64,000 nt of DNA from contig NZ_JADOVG010000004.1 of assembly GCF_015752205.1 (NCBI RefSeq), positions 124,001 to 188,000 of the forward strand. Reading direction: 5' to 3'. Positions 36,164-44,160 of this stretch are shown here, piece after piece; position 1 is the first letter of the stretch, and each line of letters starts with the position of its first letter. Below the pieces are notes generated by a model. That model was not told the DNA's origin, made no database searches, and was given only the letters and a program-made list of their open reading frames with translations. Origin of the DNA: Polaromonas sp. CG_9.7 (GTDB lineage Bacteria > Pseudomonadota > Gammaproteobacteria > Burkholderiales > Burkholderiaceae_C). The translations under genes and the position numbers were made by a program.

Positions 36164-37455
36164 GCCAGGCCTTGATGGTGTTGCTCGGCATGCTGGTCGT
36201 GACGCTGGTGCTGCGCCTGCCGATCGGCTTTGGCATGCTGATCAGCGGCGTGTCCTACCTGGTGTTCAAGCGCCAGGACCTGGGGCTGGTGGCCGAGCAG
36301 GTGCTCAACGGCCTGTACAACAGCTATATTTTGCTGGCTGTGCCGCTGTTCATCTTTGCCGCGTCGGTGATGAACTCGGGCACCGTCAGCGAGCGGCTGT
36401 TCGACTTTGCGCTGGCCATTGTCGGACGCCTGCGCGGCGGGCTGGCGCATGTCAACATCATCGTCAGCGTGATTTTCTCGGGCATGAGCGGCAGCGCGAT
36501 TGCTGACGCGGCCGGACCCGGCATCGTGAGCATCCGCATGATGCAGAAAAACGGCTACAGCGCCGAATTTGCCGGCGCGCTGACGGCCGCTTCATCGACC
36601 ATCGGCCCGATCATTCCGCCGTCGATTCCCTTGGTGATCTATGCCATGGTGTCGGGTGCGTCGGTGGGCGCGCTGTTTTTGGGTGGCGTCGTTCCCGGTC
36701 TGCTGATGGCCGTGGCGCTGATGCTGGCGGTGCACTTTGTCGCTGCCAAACGCAATCTGCCGCGCGGCGAGAAGATTGCGCTGCAGGCCTATCCGCGCAT
36801 CTTGCTGCGCGGCATCCTGCCGCTGACGTTGCCGGTGGTGCTGCTCGGCGGCATCTACACCGGTATTTTCACGCCGACCGAAGCGGCGTCGGTGGCGGCG
36901 CTGTATGCATTGTTCCTGGCCAGCATCGTCTACCGCGCGCTCAGCTGGCGGCGGTTCTACGAGATCCTGGTCGAGTCGTCCAAGGCCAGCGCCTCGGTCA
37001 CGCTGATCATTGCCTCGGCGTTTGTCATCAACTACGCCTTCACGGCCGAAAACGTTCCCGGGCTGGTGGCCGCGTGGCTGACGGGCATGGAACTGTCGCC
37101 GCTGGGTTTTTTGCTGCTGGTCAATGTGCTGTTTTTGGTGCTCGGCTGCTTCCTGGACACCTCCATCATGCTGCTGGTGCTGGTGCCCATTTTGCTGCCC
37201 ACCGCCAAGCTGCTGGGCATCGACCTAGTGCACCTGGGCGTGGTGCTGGCCGTCAACATGATGATCGGGCTGGTCACGCCGCCTTTCGGCATGCTGCTGT
37301 TCGTCATCAATGCGCTGGCCGGCGTGTCGCTCAAGGGCATGATCCGGGAGGCCTGGCTGTTCATCGGCGTATTGCTGGTGGCGCTGGTGCTGATGACGGT
37401 GTTTCCGCAAATCGTCCTGTGGCTGCCGCACAAAATGGGCTACGGCGGCACATGA
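36160..37455 (+). CDS. TRAP transporter large permease DctM (system 2)
   Basis: The 431-residue ion-coupled permease has VPLFIFAASVMNSG, AHVNIIVSVIFSGMSGSAIADAAGPG, GPIIPPSIPLVIYAMVSGASVG and FTPTEAASVAALYA in the family order. Its stop codon overlaps the kinase start (ATGA), which couples uptake to the kinase. Confidence 0.94.
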   Translation: MSQALMVLLGMLVVTLVLRLPIGFGMLISGVSYLVFKRQDLGLVAEQVLNGLYNSYILLAVPLFIFAASVMNSGTVSERLFDFALAIVGRLRGGLAHVNIIVSVIFSGMSGSAIADAAGPGIVSIRMMQKNGYSAEFAGALTAASSTIGPIIPPSIPLVIYAMVSGASVGALFLGGVVPGLLMAVALMLAVHFVAAKRNLPRGEKIALQAYPRILLRGILPLTLPVVLLGGIYTGIFTPTEAASVAALYALFLASIVYRALSWRRFYEILVESSKASASVTLIIASAFVINYAFTAENVPGLVAAWLTGMELSPLGFLLLVNVLFLVLGCFLDTSIMLLVLVPILLPTAKLLGIDLVHLGVVLAVNMMIGLVTPPFGMLLFVINALAGVSLKGMIREAWLFIGVLLVALVLMTVFPQIVLWLPHKMGYGGT

Positions 37456-38375
37456 CGGCGAGCCAATCCTTCGACGTGGTCTGCGTCGCCAGCTGGAACG
37501 CCGACCTGGTGTCGCATGTCGCCCGTCCCGTGGCGCGCGGCGAGACGCTGATGGCCCGCGCCTTCAGTATCAGCCCCGGTGGCAAGGGCAGCAACGCCGC
37601 CGTCGCCGCCGCCCGCCAGGGCACCCGCGTGGCGCTGATCGCGCGCATCGGCGACGACGACTTCGGCCGCATGGGCATGGACCTGTGGAAGGCCGAAGGC
37701 ATTGCGACAAGCCATGTCGAGCAGGCTGCCGGCGAGCGCAGCGGCGTGGCGCAAATTCTGGTGTATGACGACGGCGACAACAGCATCGCGGTGTACCCGG
37801 GCGCCGGCGCCGGCCTGGGCGCGCGGCATGCGCTGGCGGCCACGGACCTGCTGGCGCATTGCCGGGTCGTCATGGCCTCGTGCGAAGTACCGGTCGAGGC
37901 CACGCTGCAGGCTTTTCGGCTGGCTCGGCAGGCCAATGCCCTCACCGTGCTGAATCCTGCGCCAGCGCGCCCGCTGCCCGAGGAACTGCTGGCGCTGGTC
38001 GATGTGCTGACGCCGAATGAAAGCGAGTTGCTTGAACTGGCCGGACCCGGCTGCGCGGGGTCGGTCGATGCGGCTGCCCTGGCCTTGCTGGCACGCGGCA
38101 TGCGCAACGTGCTGGTGACGCTGGGCGCCGCAGGTTGCCGGCTCTACCAGCGTGGCCAGTCGCCGGTCGATCTGGCAGGCCGCGCCATGCCGGTGGCCGA
38201 CACCATAGGCGCCGGCGACACCTTCACCGGCACGCTGGCCGCAGCCCTGGCGCGTGGCGAAGCGCTGCCTGCGGCGATGCAGTGGGCCAACGCGGCCGCC
38301 GCGCTGTCGGTGACGCGGCATGGCGCGGTCACCGGCATCCCGACCCGTGCCGAGGTGGCAGCCCTGCTGGCTTGA
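37452..38375 (+). CDS. PfkB-family sugar kinase (ribokinase-like)
   Basis: A 307-residue kinase with the two PfkB signatures: GGKGSNAAVAAARQG near residue 47 and DTIGAGDTFTG with the catalytic aspartate near residue 256. It resembles ribokinase most. In an operon for oxidative sugar use, a kinase is unexpected; it may phosphorylate a keto-deoxy acid or a second substrate such as ribose. It is the last gene of the fucU operon. Confidence 0.87.
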   Translation: MTASQSFDVVCVASWNADLVSHVARPVARGETLMARAFSISPGGKGSNAAVAAARQGTRVALIARIGDDDFGRMGMDLWKAEGIATSHVEQAAGERSGVAQILVYDDGDNSIAVYPGAGAGLGARHALAATDLLAHCRVVMASCEVPVEATLQAFRLARQANALTVLNPAPARPLPEELLALVDVLTPNESELLELAGPGCAGSVDAAALALLARGMRNVLVTLGAAGCRLYQRGQSPVDLAGRAMPVADTIGAGDTFTGTLAAALARGEALPAAMQWANAAAALSVTRHGAVTGIPTRAEVAALLA

Positions 38376-38409
38376 ACCGGCTGCATGGCCAGTTCAAGGT
38401 CCTGGCGTT

Positions 38410-38631
38410 TCAGCTTTCGGTTTCAGCCTTTTTCAGGATCGCGTAAAGCTGGTCCTTGAGCTGCAGTTTTTCCTTTTTCAGCACTTCGATCTCGTCGGGC
38501 GTTGCCATGTCGATGCCCGACTCCATGTTCGTGATCTTCTGGTCCGCGGCATTGTGTTCGTCGAACAGGCGGGTGAAGTGGTTGTCCGTGGTTTTCAGTT
38601 GGGTGATGAGGTCGCGGTATTCGGGAAACAT
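38410..38631 (-). CDS. YdcH-type (DUF465) small coiled-coil protein
   Basis: A 73-residue helical protein of the DUF465 family. It opens MFPEYRDLITQLK and contains HFTRLFDEHNAADQKI and EIEVLKKEKLQLKDQLYAIL, the typical heptad pattern. Function is unknown. The ATG at 38631 is chosen over upstream frames because the family starts there. It converges with the kinase gene. Confidence 0.88.
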   Translation of the reverse strand: MFPEYRDLITQLKTTDNHFTRLFDEHNAADQKITNMESGIDMATPDEIEVLKKEKLQLKDQLYAILKKAETES

Positions 38632-38954
38632 AAAAACTCCTGATAAAACAACGCGCGCTTGGCCCGTAAAAAAGCCGTGCCACCAACGCGAGGTGATGTC
38701 ATTCACTATAGGTCGCTGCCAGACTGGCGCGCGCAGTGTTTATTCCCGACTGCCTGCAAGACGAATGCCGGCCTGTTTCAAAACGACGTTTGCGCCGTGC
38801 CCAACAGGCGCATCGTGTTGCCATTCAGGATGCCGGCCACTATTCAAGCCGCAGACCGCCGCCGTTGTGCCCGGCGTGAAAGATTTCCGGCAGTCTGTCT
38901 TGCTGAAAATGCGAGCATGACCAAGCCGTTATTGCCGCCAAAGCAAAATTACGT
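38632..38954. other. Non-coding stretch upstream of the DUF465 gene
   Basis: These ~320 bases should hold the promoter of the DUF465 gene. The frames listed across it are short and have no family likeness. I see no structural RNA or repeat until 38955. Confidence 0.4.
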
Positions 38955-39164
38955 AATGACTCAGCTCCCTCGAAGCTCTCCGTAATCTCTTTTGTCATTG
39001 CGGACTTGATGAGCCTGCCCCGGACTTGATCCGGGGCAATGCATGACCCCGTTTGCGGAGAAGTCATGGTTCCCGGGTGCTGAAACCCCGGGCTTGATCC
39101 GGGGCCGGGATGACAGAGGCTCATTTCATTGCGCTTTAAACTGAAAAGTGACCTGAGTAGTTAC
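38955..39164 (+). repeat. Dispersed ~200-bp intergenic repeat, copy B (full length)
   Basis: This copy contains several internal palindromes (CCCCGGACTTGATCCGGGG; CCCCGGGCTTGATCCGGGGCC) and ends in TTTAAACTGAAAAGTGACCTGAGTAGTTAC. It matches 43970-44160 in inverted orientation and 6798-6987 in direct orientation. It has no open frame, so it looks like a non-autonomous, REP-like or MITE-like element. Confidence 0.8.
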
Positions 39165-39187
39165 AAAATTACAAGAAAAAATTGCTG

Positions 39188-39236
39188 TTTGCGCAATACG
39201 GCTAAGCACAAGCAGCTATTTATTTGATAGTAATTT
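39188..39236 (+). repeat. Short palindromic intergenic element, copy beside dispersed repeat B
   Basis: The string TTTGCGCAATACGGCTAAGC, then AGCAGCTATTTATTTGATAG, follows the pattern seen at 43899-43952 (inverted), 61083-61130 and 55447-55500. It sits ~25 bp from the long repeat, as does the copy at 43899. Confidence 0.6.
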
Positions 39237-39290
39237 TAACCGGGCGGCCTGTCAGCGCAGAGCGCAAAACCTGACGCCCCGCCCCGTCGA

Positions 39291-40310
39291 TTACTTCGTG
39301 CCGCGAATCCGGGCCAGTTCTTTTTGGGTTTCATTCCACAGGTCCATGCCGACTTCCTTGCTGATGTCGGCGTACACGCCGGTCAGCTTGCTGCGCATGC
39401 GCTCGGCCTCGGCGGGTGGCAGCTCATTGACCAGCATGCCCTTGGACTTGAGGTCGGCCATGGCACTGGAGGCTTCTTCGCGCGTGTCCTTGCGTTCAAA
39501 GTCACGGCTGATTTTGGCGGCATCGGTCAAGATCTTCTGCTCGGTCTTGGACAGCTGGTCCCACCATTTCTTGCTGACCAGCACGATCCACGGGCTGTAG
39601 ACGTGGTTGGTCACCGTCAGGTACTTTTGCACCTCGTAGAACTTGCTCGACAAGATCGTGTTGTACGGATTTTCCTGGCCATCGACCGTCTTGGTTTCCA
39701 GCGCGCCGAACAACTCTGAAAACGCCATCGGAATCGCGTTGGCGCCCAGTGTCTTGAAGCTGTCCAGGAACACGTTGTTCTGCATGACGCGCAGCTTGAT
39801 GCCGTCCAGGTCTTCGACCTTGGTGACCGGGCGCTTGCTGTTGGTCAGGTTGCGAAAACCGTTTTCCCAGTACACGAGCCCGACCAGGCCTTTTTCCTGC
39901 AGCTTGTCCTTGATCTTGTCGCCAACCGGGCCGTCGAGCAGCGTGTCGGCTTCCTTGGTGTTGCTGATGAGGAAAGGCGTGTCCCACAGCGCCATTTCCT
40001 TGGTGATGCCAACCAGCGTGGCGGTCGAGCCGACCATCATTTCCTGCGCGCCGCCAATCAAGGCTTGCTGCATCTGCGTGTCGGGGCCGAGCGCGGCCGC
40101 GCCGATGGCGCGCACCTTCATCTTGCCGCCCGAGGCCTTGGCCACTTCATCGGCAAACACCTTGGCAGCACGGCCCTGGTTGCTGGCTTCGTTCAGGCCG
40201 TAGCCGAAACGGATCAGGCGTGGCTTGATGTCCTGCGCCAGCGCGGAAAACGAGGCGCTGAGCACCGCGACGGTAGCGGCGGCAACAACGGTTCTGCGAA
40301 GAAAAGTCAT
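39291..40310 (-). CDS. TRAP transporter substrate-binding protein DctP (system 3)
   Basis: Periplasmic receptor, 339 residues. The signal peptide ends SALAQ. Landmarks are VRAIGAAALGPDTQMQQALIGGAQEMMVG, LDGIKLRVMQNNVFLDSFKTLGANAIPM with the key arginine, and GQENPYNTILSSKFYEVQ. It is the last gene of a gluconokinase-dctQ-dctM-dctP operon, so gluconate or a similar aldonate is the likely substrate. Confidence 0.93.
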   Translation of the reverse strand: MTFLRRTVVAAATVAVLSASFSALAQDIKPRLIRFGYGLNEASNQGRAAKVFADEVAKASGGKMKVRAIGAAALGPDTQMQQALIGGAQEMMVGSTATLVGITKEMALWDTPFLISNTKEADTLLDGPVGDKIKDKLQEKGLVGLVYWENGFRNLTNSKRPVTKVEDLDGIKLRVMQNNVFLDSFKTLGANAIPMAFSELFGALETKTVDGQENPYNTILSSKFYEVQKYLTVTNHVYSPWIVLVSKKWWDQLSKTEQKILTDAAKISRDFERKDTREEASSAMADLKSKGMLVNELPPAEAERMRSKLTGVYADISKEVGMDLWNETQKELARIRGTK

Positions 40311-40368
40311 GGGAGTCTCCTGGAGTTAAGGGGGAAAGGAAAAAGGAAAAGGAAAAAGGAACTGGGTT

Positions 40369-41661
40369 TCAGCGCATCCACGCAACAGGTGCGGTGACGA
40401 TCTGGGGGAACAGCACGAACAAAAACAGGATCAGCGTGTAAGTGATCAAAAACGGGTTCACGCCGCGAATCACCTGGTGCAGCGGCATGCGGCCGACGCC
40501 GGCCACCACATTGAGCACTGTGCCGACCGGCGGCGTGATCAGGCCGATGGCGCCATTGAGCACAAACATCAGGCCGAAGTACACCGGGTCGATGCCGGCC
40601 TTGACCGCAATCGGCAGCATCACCGGCGCAAAGATCAGGATGGTCGGCGTCAGGTCGAGCGCGGTGCCGACGACCACCAGCACGATCATCATCACCGCCA
40701 TCAGCAGGCGCGGGCTGTCCACCAGCGGACCCAGCCAGCCGGTCAGGGTGCTGGGCAGGTCGGCCAGCGTGATCATGTAGCTGGCGACCTGGGCGCCGGC
40801 GCACAGGAACATCACGATGGCCGTCGTCTTGGCGGCACGCACCAGCACGCCCTGTATCTCGGGAAGCTTCATTTCGCGGTGCACGAACAGCGCAACGAAC
40901 AGCGCGTAAAACGCCGCCACCACGGCCGCTTCGGTCGGCGTGAAAAGGCCGGTCTTCATGCCGCCGATGATGATGATCGGCATCAGGAGCGCCCAGAACG
41001 CCTTGACCGTGGCGCGCAGCCGTTCCTTCATGGGCAGCGGCTGGCCTTCAGACAGGTCGGTGCTGCGCAGCACCCATTTCCAGGCCACGATCAGGCCCAC
41101 GCCCATGACGATGCCCGGCACGATGCCAGCCAGGAACAGCGACGAGATCGACGTGTTTGTGGTGACGCCGTAAATCACGAAGGGCAGTGACGGCGGAATG
41201 ATCGGCGCGATGATGCCGCCCGAGGCCACCAGCCCGGCCGAGGTGTGCATCGGGTAGCCCTGCTTGCGCATCATCGGCAGCAAAATGGTGGCCAGCGCGG
41301 CGGTGTCGGCCAGCGCCGAGCCGCTCATGCTGGCCATCAGCACCGACGCGCCAATCGCCACATAGCCCAGGCCGCCGCGAATGTGGCCGACCCAAGCCTG
41401 CGCCATGGCAATGATGCGCTGGCTGATGCCGCCCGAGTTCATCAGCTCGCCGGCCAAGATGAAGAACGGCACGGCCAGCAGCGGAAAGCTGTCGACCCCG
41501 GCGACCAGGTTTTGCGCCAGCAGCTGGGTGTCCCAGAAGTCCAGCACCCAGGCCATGCCGGCGCCGGTCAGCACCAGCGCCAGGCCCATGTTCATGCCGA
41601 TGCCCATGAGCGTCAGCATGCCGACGGAAAAAACGATGAATGCGAGGCCTTCGTTGCTCAT
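40369..41661 (-). CDS. TRAP transporter large permease DctM (system 3)
   Basis: The 430-residue permease has VPFFILAGELMNSGGISQRI, GGLGYVAIGASVLMASMSGSALADTAALA, APIIPPSLPFVIYGVTTNTSI and FTPTEAAVVAAFYALFV in family order. It starts 4 bp after the dctQ stop. Confidence 0.94.
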   Translation of the reverse strand: MSNEGLAFIVFSVGMLTLMGIGMNMGLALVLTGAGMAWVLDFWDTQLLAQNLVAGVDSFPLLAVPFFILAGELMNSGGISQRIIAMAQAWVGHIRGGLGYVAIGASVLMASMSGSALADTAALATILLPMMRKQGYPMHTSAGLVASGGIIAPIIPPSLPFVIYGVTTNTSISSLFLAGIVPGIVMGVGLIVAWKWVLRSTDLSEGQPLPMKERLRATVKAFWALLMPIIIIGGMKTGLFTPTEAAVVAAFYALFVALFVHREMKLPEIQGVLVRAAKTTAIVMFLCAGAQVASYMITLADLPSTLTGWLGPLVDSPRLLMAVMMIVLVVVGTALDLTPTILIFAPVMLPIAVKAGIDPVYFGLMFVLNGAIGLITPPVGTVLNVVAGVGRMPLHQVIRGVNPFLITYTLILFLFVLFPQIVTAPVAWMR

Positions 41662-41665
41662 GGTG

Positions 41666-42178
41666 TTACTCGACTTCCACGTTGTGGCCCAGGTCCAGCG
41701 GCGTGCGCCGGACGATCTCGAACAGCGCCATCAGGCCGATGGCCGTGGCGCACAAAAAGGCCGGCAGCGGCAGCAGCGCCGTTGAATAGCCCAGCACCAC
41801 CGACCGGCTGCCATAACCGACCACCACTTGCTGCCAAGCGCCCCAGCCGATCAGCACGCAGGCCAGCAGCACCAGCAGCCGAATGAAAATCGTCATGGCC
41901 ATGAACAGCGCGGGCCGGTGCTTCAGCATGCCGACCAGGCTGGTAAAAGCCATGTGCTCGCCCGCCGGGTAGGCAGCGGTCGCGCCGATGAACACCATCC
42001 AGACGAACAGCAGGCGCGAGAGTTCTTCGCTGGCGGGCAGGCCGCTGCCAAAGCCGTAGCGCAGCACGACATTGACGAACACCGCCAGCGCCATCACGCC
42101 CAGGCACCCGGCCAGCAGCATGTTGCTGATGCGCTGGAAGCGGCTTTTCGGCGCTTCGATCAGGGTTTCGGGGTGCAT
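41666..42178 (-). CDS. TRAP transporter small permease DctQ (system 3)
   Basis: A 170-residue four-helix membrane protein (VVLRYGFGSGLPASEELSRLLFVWMVFIG). Its start overlaps the gluconokinase gene by 19 bp. An internal ATG at codon 20 would remove the overlap, but the longer N-terminus has an acceptable composition. Confidence 0.88.
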   Translation of the reverse strand: MHPETLIEAPKSRFQRISNMLLAGCLGVMALAVFVNVVLRYGFGSGLPASEELSRLLFVWMVFIGATAAYPAGEHMAFTSLVGMLKHRPALFMAMTIFIRLLVLLACVLIGWGAWQQVVVGYGSRSVVLGYSTALLPLPAFLCATAIGLMALFEIVRRTPLDLGHNVEVE

Positions 42179-42684
42179 GCCTGCTCCTTGTCAGTGGCCA
42201 GCCATTGGCTGACGTCGGCTTGCAGCGTGGCCAGCGGTTTGAGCGCATCGACGCGCAGCACGCCGGCTTCGCCGGTGGGGTCTTCCAGCGTGGCGAACTG
42301 GCTGTCCACCAGCGTGGTCGAGAAAAAATGCTGTTGTGCCCGGGCCGACACCCGCGCCTGCGACTGTTCGCGGCTGATGTCGAGGAAAACGAAGCGCAGC
42401 CCGGGCGCAGCCTGGCGCAGGCGCTCGCGGTAGGTGAGTTTCAGCGCCGAGCAGCTCAGCACCAGGCCTTCCGGGTGGCTGCGCAGCTGCTCGCCCAGCA
42501 CGCCAAGCCAGCCTTCGCGGTCGGCGTCTGTCAGGGCAATGCCCTGGCTCATCTTGGCGCGGCTCGCCGGGCTGTGGAAGTCGTCGCCTTCGACCAGCGC
42601 CAGGCCGGTGGCTTGCGCCACGGCGGCCCCCAGGCTGGACTTGCCGCAACCGGCCACCCCCATGATTACCAAAGATTCCGTCAT
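42160..42684 (-). CDS. gntK: Gluconokinase
   Basis: The 174-residue P-loop kinase phosphorylates D-gluconate to 6-phosphogluconate, feeding the Entner-Doudoroff or pentose phosphate route. It has Walker A GVAGCGKSS (9-17), EGDDFHSPASRAKMSQGIALTDADREGWL with the substrate-binding residues, and SCSALKLTYRERLR. It is the first gene of the operon with TRAP system 3 and faces a LacI-type repressor gene. Confidence 0.95.
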   Translation of the reverse strand: MTESLVIMGVAGCGKSSLGAAVAQATGLALVEGDDFHSPASRAKMSQGIALTDADREGWLGVLGEQLRSHPEGLVLSCSALKLTYRERLRQAAPGLRFVFLDISREQSQARVSARAQQHFFSTTLVDSQFATLEDPTGEAGVLRVDALKPLATLQADVSQWLATDKEQACTPKP

Positions 42685-42697
42685 ATGTTCAAAGTTT

Positions 42698-42711
42698 GGA
42701 TAGCGCTATCC
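42698..42711. promoter_or_regulatory. LacI-family operator GGATAGCGCTATCC, proximal to gntK
   Basis: A perfect 14-bp palindrome 14 bp before the gntK start. An identical palindrome is at 42807-42820. The central GCGC and the paired copies are typical of LacI/GalR operators; the divergent repressor is the obvious binder. Confidence 0.85.
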
Positions 42712-42806
42712 TGCCGAGCCAAAATAAAAGGCGAATGCCGGGAAAATCTTTTTAAAAATGGCCAGGAAGCGGCAACTCAGGGATTTTCCGGCTGGCGTTC
42801 ACCTTG

Positions 42807-42820
42807 GGATAGCGCTATCC
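42807..42820. promoter_or_regulatory. LacI-family operator GGATAGCGCTATCC, proximal to the repressor gene
   Basis: The second perfect copy, 109 bp centre to centre from the first. It ends one base before an ATG at 42822, which makes that codon an unlikely start because the operator would cover its ribosome site. Confidence 0.85.
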
Positions 42821-42866
42821 TATGCGAGCATCCCATATCGACAACTCAGTAGTTTCCCTAGGATTC

Positions 42867-43892
42867 ATGACTTCAGCACCCATCCGCTCGCGCGCCACCG
42901 GTCGCGTCACCCTGGCCGATGTGGCGCAGGCCGCCGGCGTCAGCCCCATCACCGTGTCGCGTGCGCTGCGCGGCGAGCGCGCCGTCGATCCGGCGCTGGT
43001 CGAGCGGGTGCAGGCGGCGGCGTGCACGCTCGGCTACGTGCCCGACCCAGCGGCCCGCGCGCTGGCGTCGCAGCGCAGCGCGCATGTCACGGTTCTGATC
43101 CCGATGCTGTCGAATGCGCTGTTCGTCGATGTGTTCGAAGCGGTGCAGCGCAGCCTGCGGCCGGCCGGCTACCAGACGCTGATGGGCGTGACGCACTACA
43201 ACCTCGACGAAGAAGAACTGCTGCTGCGCGAGCAACTGCTGCAGCGCCCGGCCGGCCTGCTGGTGACCGGGCTGGCGCGCAGCGACGCCGCCCGCGCCTT
43301 GATTGCGCAAAGCCGCGTGCCTTGTGTCCACCTGATGGAAATGTCCCAGGCACCGGGCGTCTACAGCGTCGGATTTTCGCAGTTTGAAGCCGGCGCCGAG
43401 ATGACGCGGCACCTGCTGGCGCGTGGCCGCCGGCGCATCGCCTTTGCCGCTGCGCAGCTGGATGCACGCACGCTGCAGCGGCTCGATGGCTGGCGCCGCG
43501 AACTGGGCGCGGCCGGCCTGCACGATGCGGCGCTGGAATGGCTGGACCCCGCGCCGTCGTCGATGGCGCTGGGCGCGCAGATGTTCGCTCAGATCATGCG
43601 CGAGCAGCCCGATGTGGACGCGGTGTTCTTTTGCAACGACGACCTGGCGCAGGGCGCCCTGCTGGCCGCACTGCGCCTGGGGCTGGCCGTGCCGCAGCGC
43701 GTGGCGGTGGCCGGCTTCAACGACCTGACCGGCAGCGACCAGATGCTGCCGCCGCTGACCACGGTGCGCACGCCGCGCGCCGAGATTGGTACGGCGGCTG
43801 CGCGCATGCTGCTGTCGCTGATGCGTGGCGACGCCGTGGCTGCGCCCTGCGTTGACCTGGGCTACGAACTGGTGGTGCGGGCGAGCAGCTGA
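42867..43892 (+). CDS. LacI-family transcriptional repressor (gluconate operon)
   Basis: The 341-residue regulator has a LacI helix-turn-helix (VTLADVAQAAGVSPITVSRALRG), the hinge helix region (LGYVPDPAARALASQRS), and a periplasmic-binding-protein-like ligand domain with FFCNDDLAQGALLAAL. It resembles GntR of the E. coli gluconate regulon in type. It is divergent from gntK with two identical operators between. The ATG at 42867 (after TAGGATTC) is preferred to 42822, which abuts an operator. Confidence 0.92.
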   Translation: MTSAPIRSRATGRVTLADVAQAAGVSPITVSRALRGERAVDPALVERVQAAACTLGYVPDPAARALASQRSAHVTVLIPMLSNALFVDVFEAVQRSLRPAGYQTLMGVTHYNLDEEELLLREQLLQRPAGLLVTGLARSDAARALIAQSRVPCVHLMEMSQAPGVYSVGFSQFEAGAEMTRHLLARGRRRIAFAAAQLDARTLQRLDGWRRELGAAGLHDAALEWLDPAPSSMALGAQMFAQIMREQPDVDAVFFCNDDLAQGALLAALRLGLAVPQRVAVAGFNDLTGSDQMLPPLTTVRTPRAEIGTAAARMLLSLMRGDAVAAPCVDLGYELVVRASS

Positions 43893-43898
43893 CAATCT

Positions 43899-43952
43899 TC
43901 AATGCTATTGAAAAAGTAGCTGCTTACGCCCGTCCCTATTGCGCAAAAGCCT
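43899..43952 (-). repeat. Short palindromic intergenic element beside dispersed repeat C
   Basis: Read on the minus strand it runs TTTTGCGCAATAGGG, then TAAGCAGCTACTTTTTCAATAGC, the pattern of 39188-39236. It lies between the repressor gene and the long repeat. Confidence 0.6.
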
Positions 43953-43969
43953 GATTTGGCTTAAATCTG

Positions 43970-44160
43970 GTAACTACTCAGGTCACTTTTCAGTTTAAAG
44001 CGCAATGAAATGAACCTCTGTCATCCCGGGCTTGACCCGGGAACCATGACTTCTCCCCAAACGGGAGCATGGATTGCCCCGGATCAAGTCCGGGGCAGGC
44101 TCATCAAGTCCGCAATGACAAAAGAGAATGCAAACAGCTTGAAGGGCGCTGAGCAGTTGC
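43970..44160 (-). repeat. Dispersed ~200-bp intergenic repeat, copy C (inverted)
   Basis: This copy is inverted relative to copy B, sharing GTAACTACTCAGGTCACTTT, the CCCGGGCTTGACCCGGG palindrome and CCCCGGATCAAGTCCGGGG. Its end at 44160 coincides with the last base of the stop codon of the lipoprotein gene, so insertion may have occurred right at that stop. Copies B and C flank the gluconate operon as inverted repeats ~4.8 kb apart. Confidence 0.8.

Noticed and set aside
42822..42866. ATG at 42822 as the repressor start
   Set aside because: It begins two bases after the operator palindrome and has no ribosome site; 42867 does.
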